This document shows positions 15,460-23,203 of a stretch of 64,000 bases of DNA, piece after piece. Under the pieces are notes generated by a model. The model had not been told where the DNA came from. It was given only the letters and a program-made list of their open reading frames with translations, and did no database searches. Source of the stretch: Geodermatophilus sp. DSM 45219 (GTDB taxonomy: Bacteria > Actinomycetota > Actinomycetes > Mycobacteriales > Geodermatophilaceae); contig NZ_FNIQ01000001.1 in NCBI RefSeq assembly GCF_900104025.1, positions 186,001 through 250,000 of the forward strand, read 5' to 3'. Both the position numbers and the translations under genes were made by a program. How positions within the stretch are numbered: the first letter of the stretch is position 1; every line of letters starts with the position of its first letter.

Positions 15460-16367
15460 GCCCTGTTTGATAAGTCCCGCAGCCAGATGTTGATGTTGGT
15501 GATCTCGATGGTGGCGTCGTAGCGGACGGCGAGCTTGTCGTACCGGGTGGCGAAGGCGCGGTTCTGCTTGTGCCGGTTGATCCCGCACTCGACGGCGTGC
15601 CGTTGCTTGTAGTGATCCCGGTCGAAGGAGGGTGGTCGGCCGCCGGCCGAGCCCTTCGCGCGGCGGTGGGCCAGCTGGTCGACCTTGGTCGGGATGGTCG
15701 CCGGGATGCCGCGTCGGCGCAGGTAGGCGCGGTTGCCGCGGCTGGCGTAGGCCCGATCGGCCAGCACCCGGTCCGGTCGGGTCCGGGGCCGTCCGGGCCC
15801 GGATCGGCGCGGTACCCGGATGCGGCCCAGCACCACCGTGAACTGCGGGCTGTCGGCGGCCTGGCCGGCCGTGAGCACCGTGGCCAGCGGCTTGCGGCCG
15901 GCCTCGACGGCCAGGTGCACTTTGGTCGTCCACCCGCCGCGGGAGCGACCCAACGCGTGATCGACCGGCTCGCCGGCCGGTGGCTGGACCTGCTGGTCGG
16001 GATGGCGGCGGGCGCCAGCGGCGTGCTGGTGCGCCCGGTTGACGGTGGAGTCCACCGACACCGTCCAGTCGATCAACCCGAGCTCGTCGGCCACCGTCTG
16101 CAGCGCGGTTTCGATGGCGGTCCACCGTCCGGCCAGCTGCCAGGCGCGGAACAGGCCGTAGACGCATTGCCAGGTGCCGTAGCGCTCGGGCACGTCCCGC
16201 CAGGGACAGCCGGTGCGGGTGCGGAATCGGATGCCGTTGATCAGCTGCCGCAACGTCCAGCGGCGAGGGCGGCCCGTCCGTGGCCTGACCGGGAGCAGTG
16301 CCGCCAGGATCAGCCACTGCTCGTCGGTCAGGTCGTGGCGGGCACCGGCCGGTAGGGTGCCGTCCAC
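15456..16367 (-). CDS. IS5-family transposase
   Basis: 303 residues in one frame from ATG 16367. An N-terminal DUF4096-type domain (HDLTDEQWLILAALLP ... GCPWRDVPERYGTW) precedes the DDE core. Likely catalytic residues are Asp106 (VSVDSTVNRAH), Asp204 (VLADRAYASR) and Glu260 (RHAVECGINRHKQ). Length and motifs are complete, so it looks active. The reading frame runs through the end of the element and its TAG stop (15456-15458, reverse strand) lies in the CTAG target duplication: the last codon is GC from the element plus C from the target. The element therefore gets its stop codon from the site it inserts into. Confidence 0.93.
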   Translation of the reverse strand: MDGTLPAGARHDLTDEQWLILAALLPVRPRTGRPRRWTLRQLINGIRFRTRTGCPWRDVPERYGTWQCVYGLFRAWQLAGRWTAIETALQTVADELGLIDWTVSVDSTVNRAHQHAAGARRHPDQQVQPPAGEPVDHALGRSRGGWTTKVHLAVEAGRKPLATVLTAGQAADSPQFTVVLGRIRVPRRSGPGRPRTRPDRVLADRAYASRGNRAYLRRRGIPATIPTKVDQLAHRRAKGSAGGRPPSFDRDHYKQRHAVECGINRHKQNRAFATRYDKLAVRYDATIEITNINIWLRDLSNRA

Positions 16368-16480
16368 GAGGTCTCCGTGGTGAGGGTCTTCTTGGTCGTT
16401 GATCCCTCTACCGGAGACCTCGCCTACTTCCCGGCACGAACACGCCCGCTCAGCGCTTCCGCCGACTTCTCAAACACGGC
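15460..16480 (-). mobile_element. Complete IS5-family element (IS427-like), 1,021 bp
   Basis: Terminal inverted repeats of about 17 bp, two mismatches: left GCCCTGTTTGATAAGTC, right (read inward) GCCGTGTTTGAGAAGTC. It is flanked by CTAG direct repeats, the target preference of the IS427 group. It carries one transposase gene and nothing else. It has landed inside a copy of the dispersed hairpin repeat. Intact ends, intact gene and matching duplications suggest a recent insertion. Confidence 0.85.
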
Positions 16481-16484
16481 CTAG
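16481..16484. repeat. CTAG target-site duplication, right
   Basis: Second CTAG, directly after the right inverted repeat. The following bases (to 16500) are the remaining half of the interrupted hairpin repeat, with core GTGGGCCGCT at 16485-16494. Confidence 0.8.
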
Positions 16485-16833
16485 GTGGGCCGCTATGGGC
16501 GAGCGAAGAGCTGGCCGCCCGCCCTACCCGCCAGGTGCCGACGCTTCTGCAGTCCTTTTCCAGTTCCCGTCTCGCTCGAGCTGCCGGCTGACTGGAGGAG
16601 AACTGGAGACTGCCGGCAACGATCGAGCGGCAGGTCCTCGGTCCCCACTGCGCCGGTGGAAGGGGTCACGTCCCGTGCGGCAGGCGCTCTCGCCGTCGGC
16701 GCACGACACAGCCGGCAGTGCTACGCCTGAGCCGACTGAGGTCCAAGTCAACGCCGCACGACGTCAGATCGCAGCACTACGTTGGCCACGCAGTGCCGCG
16801 GCGTGCAGACATCCGAGCGTGGAGGACAGGACG
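16485..16833. other. Leader region of the integrase gene, no gene seen
   Basis: About 350 bases. The first 16 bases are the right half of the interrupted hairpin repeat. CTGCCGGC occurs twice near 16581-16617 with an inverse copy GCCGGCAG near 16711. These may be integrase arm-type sites or chance. The frame of the integrase stays open through this region but has no coding character. Confidence 0.4.
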
Positions 16834-17988
16834 ATGGCCAGCATCCAGGACCGATGGCGTCGCAAGGACCCGGTCACCGGCCGTCTGGTGCCCACGAAGC
16901 TGGACGGCAAGGGTCTGCGCTACCGGCCCCAGTTCCGTGACCCGTCGGGCCGTCAGGTGATGAAGGCCTTCGCGCTCAAGCGGGACGCGCAGCGCTGGCT
17001 GGACGATCAGACCGCGCATATCGCGCGGGGCACGTACGTCGACCCCGGCGCCGGCCGTCTCACCTTCGCGGAGTTCTACGCCGACTGGTCCAACCGGCAG
17101 GTCTGGGCCCCGGGCACGGTCCTGGCCATGAAGCTCGCCTCGGACTCCGTGCCCTTCGCCGACGTGCCGCTGCGGTCGCTACGCCGATCCCACGTCGAGG
17201 GCTGGGTGAAGGGCATGGTGAGCCGCGGACTGGCGCCCGGGACCGTGCACACCCGGGTCAACAACGTGCGCGCCGTCATCCGCGGCGCCGTTGCGGACAA
17301 GCTGATCTCGAGCGATCCCAGCGTCGGTGTCGCACTCCCCCGGCGCCGGCGGGCCAGCGCCGCCATGACGCTGCCCACCGCGGCCCAGGTCGGCTCCGTC
17401 CTCGAGGCCGCCGAGGACGCTTTCCGCCCCTTCGTCGCGCTCTGCGCATTCGCCGGCCTCCGGCTTGGTGAGGCCGCCGGCCTCCGGGTCGAAGACGTCG
17501 ACTTCCTGCGCCGCACCCTGACCGTGGCACGCCAGGTGCAGCGTGCCGGCCGCGGTGCGGTCGAGGTCCGGTTGCCCAAGTACGGCAGCGAGCGGGTCGT
17601 CTTCCTCGCGTCCGGACTGGTCGAGATGCTGGCGGCGCACGTCGCCACGTACTGCCCGGACGGTGGCTGGCTGTTCACCGGAGCCGGCCAGGACCCGCCA
17701 CACCAGAACACCGTCGGCCACCGGTGGCGCACCGCCACTGCCGCTGCCGGGGTCACCGGGCTGCGACTCCACGACCTCCGGCACTTCTACGCCTCGGGCC
17801 TGATCGCCTCTGGCTGCGACGTCGTCACCGTGCAGCGGGCCCTCGGGCACGCGTCGGCGACGACCACCCTGTCGACCTACTCGCACCTTTGGCCGAGCGC
17901 CGAGGACCGCACGCGGGCGGCCGCGCAGACCTTGCTCGCAGAATCGTGTGGACTGGACGTGGACTGGCGGGGGTCAGTAGGCCGCTGA
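16834..17988 (+). CDS. int: Phage-type integrase (tyrosine recombinase) at island boundary
   Basis: 384 residues from ATG 16834, with GGAGG 8 bases upstream. It has an N-terminal AP2-like/arm-binding part (MASIQDRWRRKDPVTGRLVP ... DPSGRQVMKAFALKRDAQRW), a core-binding domain (FAEFYADWSNRQV ... GTVHTRVNNVRAVIRG) and a catalytic domain. Catalytic residues are Arg210 (GLRLGEAAG), Lys in LPKYGSERV, HDLRH (His313, Arg316), LGHASATTTLSTYSH (His339, Tyr349). All are present, so it looks active. It ends 20 bases from the 3' end of the core gene ychF, marking the right end of the accessory region. No tRNA is adjacent, so the attachment site is not obvious. Confidence 0.92.
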   Translation: MASIQDRWRRKDPVTGRLVPTKLDGKGLRYRPQFRDPSGRQVMKAFALKRDAQRWLDDQTAHIARGTYVDPGAGRLTFAEFYADWSNRQVWAPGTVLAMKLASDSVPFADVPLRSLRRSHVEGWVKGMVSRGLAPGTVHTRVNNVRAVIRGAVADKLISSDPSVGVALPRRRRASAAMTLPTAAQVGSVLEAAEDAFRPFVALCAFAGLRLGEAAGLRVEDVDFLRRTLTVARQVQRAGRGAVEVRLPKYGSERVVFLASGLVEMLAAHVATYCPDGGWLFTGAGQDPPHQNTVGHRWRTATAAAGVTGLRLHDLRHFYASGLIASGCDVVTVQRALGHASATTTLSTYSHLWPSAEDRTRAAAQTLLAESCGLDVDWRGSVGR

Positions 17989-18007
17989 GCTGGGGGTTTA
18001 CGCGTCT

Positions 18008-19081
18008 CTACACGTTGAAGCGGAACTCCACGACGTCGCCGTCCTGCATGACGTAGTCCTTGCCCTCCATGCGCACCCAGCCGCGGGCCTTGGCCTCCTG
18101 CATCGAACCGGCCTCGACCAGCTGGTCGAAGGAGACGATCTCGGCCTTGATGAAGCCGCGCTGGAAGTCGGTGTGAATGACGCCGGCGGCCTGCGGGGCG
18201 GTCGCCCCGACCGGGATGGTCCAGGCGCGGGCCTCCTTGGGGCCGGCGGTCAGGTAGGTCTGCAGGCCCAGGGTGCGGAACCCGACGCGCGCCAGCTGGT
18301 CGAGGCCCGGCTCGTCCTGCCCGACCGCGGCCAGCAGCTCGGCGGCCTCCTCGGCCGGCAGCTCGATGAGCTCGGACTCGATCTTGGCGTCGAGGAGGAT
18401 CGCCTCGGCCGGCGCCACGAGCGCCCGCAGCGAGGCGATCAGCTCCTCGTTCGCCAGCTCCTCCTCGTCGACGTTGAAGACGTAGAGGAACGGCTTGGTG
18501 GTCAGCAGGGTGAGCTCGCGCAGCGGTTCCGGGTCGACGCCGGCCGAGAAGAGCGTCCTCCCCTCGTCCAGCACCTTCTGCGCGTCGAGGGCGACGGCCA
18601 GCAGCGCGGCGCGCTCCTTGTCCTTGCGCGACTCCTTCTCCAGGCGCGGGATCGCCTTCTCCAGCGTCTGCATGTCGGCCAGCACGAGCTCCGTGTTGAT
18701 CGTCTCGATGTCGTCGGCCGGGCTGACCTTGCCCTCGACGTGCACCACGTCGGGGTCGGTGAACACCCGGATCACCTGGCAGATCGCGTCGCTCTCGCGG
18801 ATGTTGGCCAGGAACTTGTTGCCCAGCCCCTGCCCCTCGCTGGCACCGCGCACGATGCCGGCGATGTCGACGAAGGACACCGTCGCCGGGATCGTCTTCT
18901 GCGAGGAGAACAGCGTGGCGAGCGTGTCCAGCCGCGGGTCGGGCACGCCGACCACCCCGACGTTGGGCTCGATCGTGGCGAACGGGTAGTTCGCCGCCAG
19001 GACGTCGTTCTTGGTCAACGCGTTGAACAGCGTCGACTTGCCGACGTTGGGCAGCCCGACGATGCCGATGGTGAGACTCAC
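18008..19081 (-). CDS. ychF: Redox-regulated ATPase YchF (Obg family)
   Basis: 357 residues from GTG 19081. The P-loop is GLPNVGKS (residues 9-16), followed by TIEPNVGVVGVPD, the switch/G3-like VDIAGIVRGASEGQGLGN, and NVDE in place of NKxD (about 200), which gives ATP rather than GTP preference in this family. A C-terminal TGS domain ends in DYVMQDGDVVEFRFNV. YchF binds ribosomes and affects translation and stress responses. A TAGGCT box (minus strand, 19090-19095) lies 8 bases before the GTG, fitting leaderless transcription; longer N-terminal starts are not needed. It is a core gene bordering the accessory island. Confidence 0.96.
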   Translation of the reverse strand: MSLTIGIVGLPNVGKSTLFNALTKNDVLAANYPFATIEPNVGVVGVPDPRLDTLATLFSSQKTIPATVSFVDIAGIVRGASEGQGLGNKFLANIRESDAICQVIRVFTDPDVVHVEGKVSPADDIETINTELVLADMQTLEKAIPRLEKESRKDKERAALLAVALDAQKVLDEGRTLFSAGVDPEPLRELTLLTTKPFLYVFNVDEEELANEELIASLRALVAPAEAILLDAKIESELIELPAEEAAELLAAVGQDEPGLDQLARVGFRTLGLQTYLTAGPKEARAWTIPVGATAPQAAGVIHTDFQRGFIKAEIVSFDQLVEAGSMQEAKARGWVRMEGKDYVMQDGDVVEFRFNV

Positions 19082-19110
19082 GGAGATCCAGCCTACGTGC
19101 GCCGCGCAGC

Positions 19111-19192
19111 CTCCCCGCCCCGTGTCCACGAGGCGGGGAGACCGGCGGGAGCACCGCTCGCCGCGTTCCCCCGAGACGCGCGGCGAGCGGTG
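19111..19192. other. Two strong hairpins in the divergent ychF/HTH spacer
   Basis: CTCCCCGCC (19111-19119) pairs with GGCGGGGAG (19132-19140). CACCGCTCGCCGCG (19152-19165) pairs exactly with 19179-19192, a 14-bp stem. Terminator-like hairpins are unusual between two divergent genes. They may be leader structures or relics. Confidence 0.5.
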
Positions 19193-19301
19193 GACCGGGA
19201 GCGGCGACCAGGGAGACACGCCGGTCGCCTGTGACTCAGGGGGGTCGCACCCCCGTCGGGGCGTTGCCGCCGCTGCTCCTCTTTCATACGGTCTGCCTGC
19301 G

Positions 19302-19332
19302 TTTTCCGGACGGCCCGACGGGTTCCGGAAAA
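19302..19332. promoter_or_regulatory. Inverted repeat upstream of the HTH gene, operator candidate
   Basis: TTTTCCGGA (19302-19310) pairs exactly with TCCGGAAAA (19324-19332). It is AT-rich at the edges, unlike the surroundings, and lies 46 bases before GTG 19379. It could be an operator for the HTH protein itself. Confidence 0.4.
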
Positions 19333-19378
19333 ACAACGCCGGGAATCAGGACCCGGCACGGGCAGCGGGGAGACGGCA

Positions 19379-20224
19379 GTGGGGCGACCGCAGCGACCGA
19401 TCCCGGACGACGACGTCTCCCCCGAGGCCGAGTTCGCCCGGGAGCTGCGCCGGTTGCGCGAGGGCGCGGGCAACCCCACCCTCGGCGTCCTGGCGCGGCG
19501 CACCGGGTACAGCGACACGACGCTCTCGTCGGCGATGAGCGGCCGGTGCCGCCCCTCGCTCGACGTCACGCTCGCCCTGGTGACCGCACTCGGCGGGGAC
19601 GGCGACGCGTGGGAGTCCCGCTGGCGCGCGCTCCCCGGCGCCGCGGGCACCCCGGCCCCGGCCGCCGTGCCCGTGGACACGGACACGGATGCGGCCACCG
19701 AAGAGGCGCCGGCGGCGGTGCTGGTGGCCCCGCCCGCACCGGCCCCGCAGCCCGACGTCCCCCCGGCCCCGCCGCGCCGGTCCCGGCGCGCCCTGCTGCT
19801 GGCCGGTGCCGCGGCGGTCGTCCTCGCGGCCGTCGTCGCGATCGTCCTCGGGCAGCGCGGGGCCGACGAGACGGCGGTCGGCGTCACGGTGCAGAACCTG
19901 GTCACCGCCGGCGCCCTGGGCTCGCGCGAGGACACCCCCGCCTACCTCTCCACCGTGCCGCAGAACGCCTGCCGGCCGCGGGGCTGCGCCGTCCCCGGCA
20001 CCGACGTGAACACCGGCGACCGGCTGCAGGTGGTCTGCCAGACCACCGGCGAGCGGACGACGAACGGCAACGACGGCGACCCCGCCGACGACGCCAACCC
20101 GCTGCTCGCGGACTCCCGTCTCTGGTACGGCGCACGGCTGGACGACGGCTCGATCGGCTACCTGTCGGAGATCTGGCTCAGCCCGATCGACCGCGGCGGC
20201 CTCGGCCTCCCCCGGTGCCCGTGA
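19379..20224 (+). CDS. Membrane-anchored XRE-type HTH protein
   Basis: 281 residues from GTG 19379. An N-terminal XRE helix-turn-helix (about 20-70: ARELRRLREGAGNPTLGVLA, RRTGYSDTTLSSAMSGR) is followed by a Pro/Ala linker, one membrane segment (about 137-158, ALLLAGAAAVVLAAVVAIVL) and an extracytoplasmic domain. That domain has two Cys (NACRPRGCAVPG), TGDRLQVVCQT and LWYGARLDDGSIGYLSEIWL, which is SH3-like. The HTH-TM-outside layout recalls RodZ-like proteins and other membrane-bound regulators that sense the envelope. The stop codon overlaps the next gene's GTG by 4 bases, so it is coupled to the monooxygenase. Confidence 0.8.
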   Translation: MGRPQRPIPDDDVSPEAEFARELRRLREGAGNPTLGVLARRTGYSDTTLSSAMSGRCRPSLDVTLALVTALGGDGDAWESRWRALPGAAGTPAPAAVPVDTDTDAATEEAPAAVLVAPPAPAPQPDVPPAPPRRSRRALLLAGAAAVVLAAVVAIVLGQRGADETAVGVTVQNLVTAGALGSREDTPAYLSTVPQNACRPRGCAVPGTDVNTGDRLQVVCQTTGERTTNGNDGDPADDANPLLADSRLWYGARLDDGSIGYLSEIWLSPIDRGGLGLPRCP

Positions 20225-21813
20225 CCACCCCGCTGCCCGCGCACACGCGGGTGGCCGTCGTCGGCAGCGGCTTCTCCGGCATCGGCACCGCGGTCGCCCT
20301 GCGCCGGCACGGCATCGCCGACTTCGTGGTCCTCGAGCGGGCGAGCAGCCTCGGCGGCACCTGGCGGGACAACACCTACCCGGGCGCGGCCTGCGACGTC
20401 CCCAGCCACCTCTACTCGTTCTCGTTCGCTCCGGACCCGGACTGGTCGCACGTCTACGCGCGCCAGCCGGAGATCCGCCGCTACCTCGAGCGCGTCGCGG
20501 CCGAGCACGGCGTGCTGCCGCACCTGCACTGCGACACCGACGTCCTCGCCGGGTGGTGGGACGACGAGGCGCTGGTCTGGCGCCTGGAGACCAGCCGCGG
20601 GCCGCTCACCGCCGACGTCGTCGTCAGCGGCTGCGGCGGCCTGGTCGAGCCGCACCTGCCCGAGGTCCCCGGGACCGCCGGGTTCCGGGGCCCGTCGTTC
20701 CACTCCGCCCGGTGGGACCACACGGCCGACCTCGCCGGCAAGCGCGTCGCCGTCGTGGGCACCGGCGCCTCGGCCGCCCAGTTCGTCCCCGAGCTGCAGG
20801 AGATCGCCGACCAGGTCGTCGTCTTCCAGCGCACCCCGCCGTGGGTCATCCCGCGGGCCGACCGCGCCTACACCGACCGGGAGCGGCGCCGGTTCCGGCG
20901 GCTGCCGGTGCTGCAGCGGCTGTCCCGCAGCGTGCAGTACCTCGACCGCGAGGCGCGGCTGCGCGCGCTCATCGGCAACGGCTGGCTGCGCGCCCTCTTC
21001 GAGCGGCAGTCGCTGAGCAACCTGGAGCGGCAGGTGCCCGACCCGGAGCTGCGCGCGCGGCTCACGCCGGACTACGCCATCGGCTGCAAGCGGGTGATCG
21101 TCAGCGACGACTACCTGCCCGCGCTGGCCCGGCCCAACGTCGAGGTCGTCGCCTCGCCGGTGGTCGAGGTGCGGGCGCACTCGGTGGTCGCCGCCGACGG
21201 CTCCGAGCACCCGGTCGACGCGATCGTCTACGGCACCGGCTTCCGCGTGATGGACCTCCCGCTGGCCCACCGGCTCACCGGCCGGGAGGGCCGCACGCTG
21301 CACGAGGAGTGGGCCGACGGCGGCGTCCGGGCGCACCGCGGCACCACGGTCGCCGGCTTCCCGAACCTCTTCCTGCTGCTGGGGCCCAACACCGTCCTCG
21401 GCCACACGTCGGTCGTGATCATGATCGAGGCGCAGATCCGCTACGTCCTCGCCGCGCTCACGGCCCTGGAGCGCAGCGGTGCCCGGGCGGTCGAGGTGCG
21501 CCGGGAGGCGCAGGAGGCCTACGACGCGCAGCTGCAGGCCGCGCTCACCGACACGGTGTGGAACGCCGGCGGCTGCCGCTCCTGGTACCGCGACGAGCAC
21601 GGCCGCAACTTCACGCTGTGGCCGACGCACACCTCGACGTTCATCCGGCAGATGCGCCGCTTCGACGCCGAGGCCTACGCCCTGCGCACCGCCCCCGACG
21701 ATGTCACGCCCGGCCAGCTGGACGCGGTCCCGTTGGGCGCGCCGCACCGGCCCGGGGCCGAGCACGGCGCCGACGGCCGGCTCGATCGACGACAGGAGCG
21801 GCATCCCGAGTGA
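20221..21813 (+). CDS. Baeyer-Villiger-type flavin monooxygenase
   Basis: 530 residues from GTG 20221 (GTGA overlap with the HTH gene). An FAD Rossmann motif GSGFSGIG is at residues 15-22, with the following ERASSLGGTWRDNTYPGAAC typical of the family. The BVMO fingerprint is FRGPSFHSARWDH (FxGxxxHxxxW, about 154-166). The NADPH Rossmann motif is VGTGASAAQ (about 178). A late GTGF and LLGPNTVLGH block completes the fold. The reaction would be NADPH- and O2-dependent oxygenation of a ketone to an ester, or S-oxidation; the substrate is unknown. Length is normal. Confidence 0.92.
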   Translation: MTTPLPAHTRVAVVGSGFSGIGTAVALRRHGIADFVVLERASSLGGTWRDNTYPGAACDVPSHLYSFSFAPDPDWSHVYARQPEIRRYLERVAAEHGVLPHLHCDTDVLAGWWDDEALVWRLETSRGPLTADVVVSGCGGLVEPHLPEVPGTAGFRGPSFHSARWDHTADLAGKRVAVVGTGASAAQFVPELQEIADQVVVFQRTPPWVIPRADRAYTDRERRRFRRLPVLQRLSRSVQYLDREARLRALIGNGWLRALFERQSLSNLERQVPDPELRARLTPDYAIGCKRVIVSDDYLPALARPNVEVVASPVVEVRAHSVVAADGSEHPVDAIVYGTGFRVMDLPLAHRLTGREGRTLHEEWADGGVRAHRGTTVAGFPNLFLLLGPNTVLGHTSVVIMIEAQIRYVLAALTALERSGARAVEVRREAQEAYDAQLQAALTDTVWNAGGCRSWYRDEHGRNFTLWPTHTSTFIRQMRRFDAEAYALRTAPDDVTPGQLDAVPLGAPHRPGAEHGADGRLDRRQERHPE

Positions 21814-21870
21814 TCTGACCGCAGAGCGCCGCGTGGTCTCGGACGACCCCGCACGCTGACGACCACCGAT

Positions 21871-21890
21871 CGGTAGCACAAGTGCTACCG
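21871..21890. promoter_or_regulatory. Palindromic operator overlapping the -10 box of the phd/vapC operon
   Basis: CGGTAGCACAAGTGCTACCG is a 20-base palindrome apart from the central AA. The -10-like TACCGT (21886-21891) lies in its right arm, 7 bases before GTG 21899, so the transcript would be leaderless and the antitoxin could block RNA polymerase directly. Confidence 0.7.
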
Positions 21891-21898
21891 TCCTTGCC

Positions 21899-22147
21899 GT
21901 GACCGTCGTCGGTGTCCGGGAACTGCGTCAACAGGCGTCCGAGCTCATCCGTCGGGTCGAGGCCGGGGAGGAGGTGGTCGTCACGGTGGCCGGGCGGCCG
22001 AGCGTCCGGCTGGTGCCGGTCTCTCCACGGGCGTGGCGCCCGTGGAACGACGTCGCCGAGTTGTTCCAGGGCGCCGCCGACCCCCTGTGGGAGAGCGACC
22101 AGGCAGCCGTCGACCAGCACGTGGGCGACCCATGGGATCGGCGGTGA
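21899..22147 (+). CDS. Phd/YefM-family antitoxin
   Basis: 82 residues from GTG 21899. The N-terminal fold VTVVGVRELRQQASELIRRV, EAGEEVVVTVAGRPSVRLVP is the standard Phd/YefM DNA-binding dimer domain. The C-terminal part (WNDVAELFQGAADPLWESD QAAV) would wrap the toxin. It lies directly upstream of a PIN toxin, overlapping by 4 bases (GTGA at 22144-22147). A palindromic operator overlaps its promoter. The expected function is to neutralise the VapC partner and repress its own operon. Confidence 0.9.
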   Translation: MTVVGVRELRQQASELIRRVEAGEEVVVTVAGRPSVRLVPVSPRAWRPWNDVAELFQGAADPLWESDQAAVDQHVGDPWDRR

Positions 22148-22524
22148 GAGCCGTTCTGGACACGAGCGTCGTCGTCGCCACGGACGTCGGTCCGCTCCCC
22201 GGCGAGTTGGCGATCTCCGCCGTCACTCTCGCGGAGCTCCACTTCGGCGTCCTGGTCGCGAAGGAAGAGGACGTGCGGGCCGAACGGCTGCGTCGCCTGT
22301 CCGTCCTGCACCGGAGGTTCGACGCGCTGCCCGTGGACGAGGCGGTGGCCGTCAGCTACGGCCGGCTCGCCGCAGCAGTGGTATCCGCCGGTCGGCGGCC
22401 ACGCGCCCGCGCCATGGACCTGCTGATCGCTGCAACAGCACACGCCCATGGCGCCCGCCTGTACACCCGCAACGCCGACGACCTGACCGGCGTCGGCACG
22501 TTGCTCGACGTGGTCCCGGTCTGA
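22144..22524 (+). CDS. vapC: VapC-type PIN-domain toxin
   Basis: 126 residues from GTG 22144 (ATG 22132 is a possible longer start). PIN motifs: VRAVLDTSVVVATD with the first Asp, SAVTLAELHFGVL with the conserved Glu, ARAMDLLIAATAHAHGARLY with the third acidic residue and YTRNADDLTG with the last. All four acidic positions are present, so an active Mg-dependent RNase is expected. It is second in a two-gene TA operon with a Phd/YefM antitoxin rather than VapB, a common exchange of partners. Confidence 0.9.
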   Translation: MRAVLDTSVVVATDVGPLPGELAISAVTLAELHFGVLVAKEEDVRAERLRRLSVLHRRFDALPVDEAVAVSYGRLAAAVVSAGRRPRARAMDLLIAATAHAHGARLYTRNADDLTGVGTLLDVVPV

Positions 22525-22570
22525 CCGGACCGGGCGCCCTCCCGGTCGTCCACGGGAGACGCTCGGCTGA

Positions 22571-23203
22571 TCAGCCACCCGGGCGGGGCAGCAGGCCGCG
22601 CTCCACGGCGACCATGACGGCCCGCGTGCGGTCGTCGACGCCGAGCTTGGCGAAGACCCGCAGCAGGTGGGTCTTCACCGTCGCCTCGCCGATGAACAGC
22701 TCACGGCCGATGTCGGCGTTGGTCAGCCCGCGCGCCACGCCGGCCAGCACCTCCAACTCGCGGGCGGTCGGCGCCTCGGCCGCCGGCGCCCGCAGGTGCG
22801 ACACCAGCCGCGCGGCCACCGGCGGGGCGAGCACCGTCTCCCCGCGGGCCGCGGCGCGCACGGCCTCGGCCAGTTGGGGCAGCGGCGCGTCCTTGAGCAG
22901 GTAACCGGTCGCACCGGCGGCGACGGCCCGCACGATGTCGGCGTCGGTGTCGTAGGTGGTCAGCACCAGCACCCGGACGGCGGGATGCGCGGCGCCGATG
23001 CGCCCGGTCGCGGTCACGCCGTCCATGCGCGGCATGCGCAGGTCCATGAGGACGACGTCCGGCTCGGCCGCGGCCACCAACGCGAGCGCCTCCAGCCCGT
23101 CGGCGGCCTCGGCGACCACCGTCAGGTCCGGCTGCGCGTCCAGCCAGCCGACCAGCCCGCCGCGCACCACCGGGTGGTCGTCGACCACGAGGACCTTGAT
23201 CAC
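22571..23203 (-). CDS. NarL/FixJ-family response regulator
   Basis: 210 residues from ATG 23203. The receiver domain has the DD acidic pair (VLVVDDHPVVRGG), the phosphoacceptor Asp in DVVLMDLRMPRMDG (about 54) and Lys in GYLLKDAP. The LuxR-type HTH is at the C-terminus (TARELEVLAGVARGLTNADI, then EATVKTHLLRVFAKLG). It overlaps the sensor kinase stop by 4 bases and is the last gene of an ABC transporter/two-component operon. It probably controls the transporter genes in response to an envelope or drug signal, as in similar DesK-type systems. Confidence 0.95.
   Translation of the reverse strand: MIKVLVVDDHPVVRGGLVGWLDAQPDLTVVAEAADGLEALALVAAAEPDVVLMDLRMPRMDGVTATGRIGAAHPAVRVLVLTTYDTDADIVRAVAAGATGYLLKDAPLPQLAEAVRAAARGETVLAPPVAARLVSHLRAPAAEAPTARELEVLAGVARGLTNADIGRELFIGEATVKTHLLRVFAKLGVDDRTRAVMVAVERGLLPRPGG

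Noticed and set aside
15175-16317. A 380-codon minus-strand open frame through the IS element
   Set aside because: Its upper two thirds are the antisense-side shadow of the transposase; only the last ~83 codons (15175-15426) have protein-like sequence, so a short gene is called instead.
19231-21813. An 860-codon open frame starting inside the divergent spacer
   Set aside because: Up to 20221 it is an Arg/Pro-rich shadow of the HTH gene in another frame; only the part from GTG 20221 is the monooxygenase.
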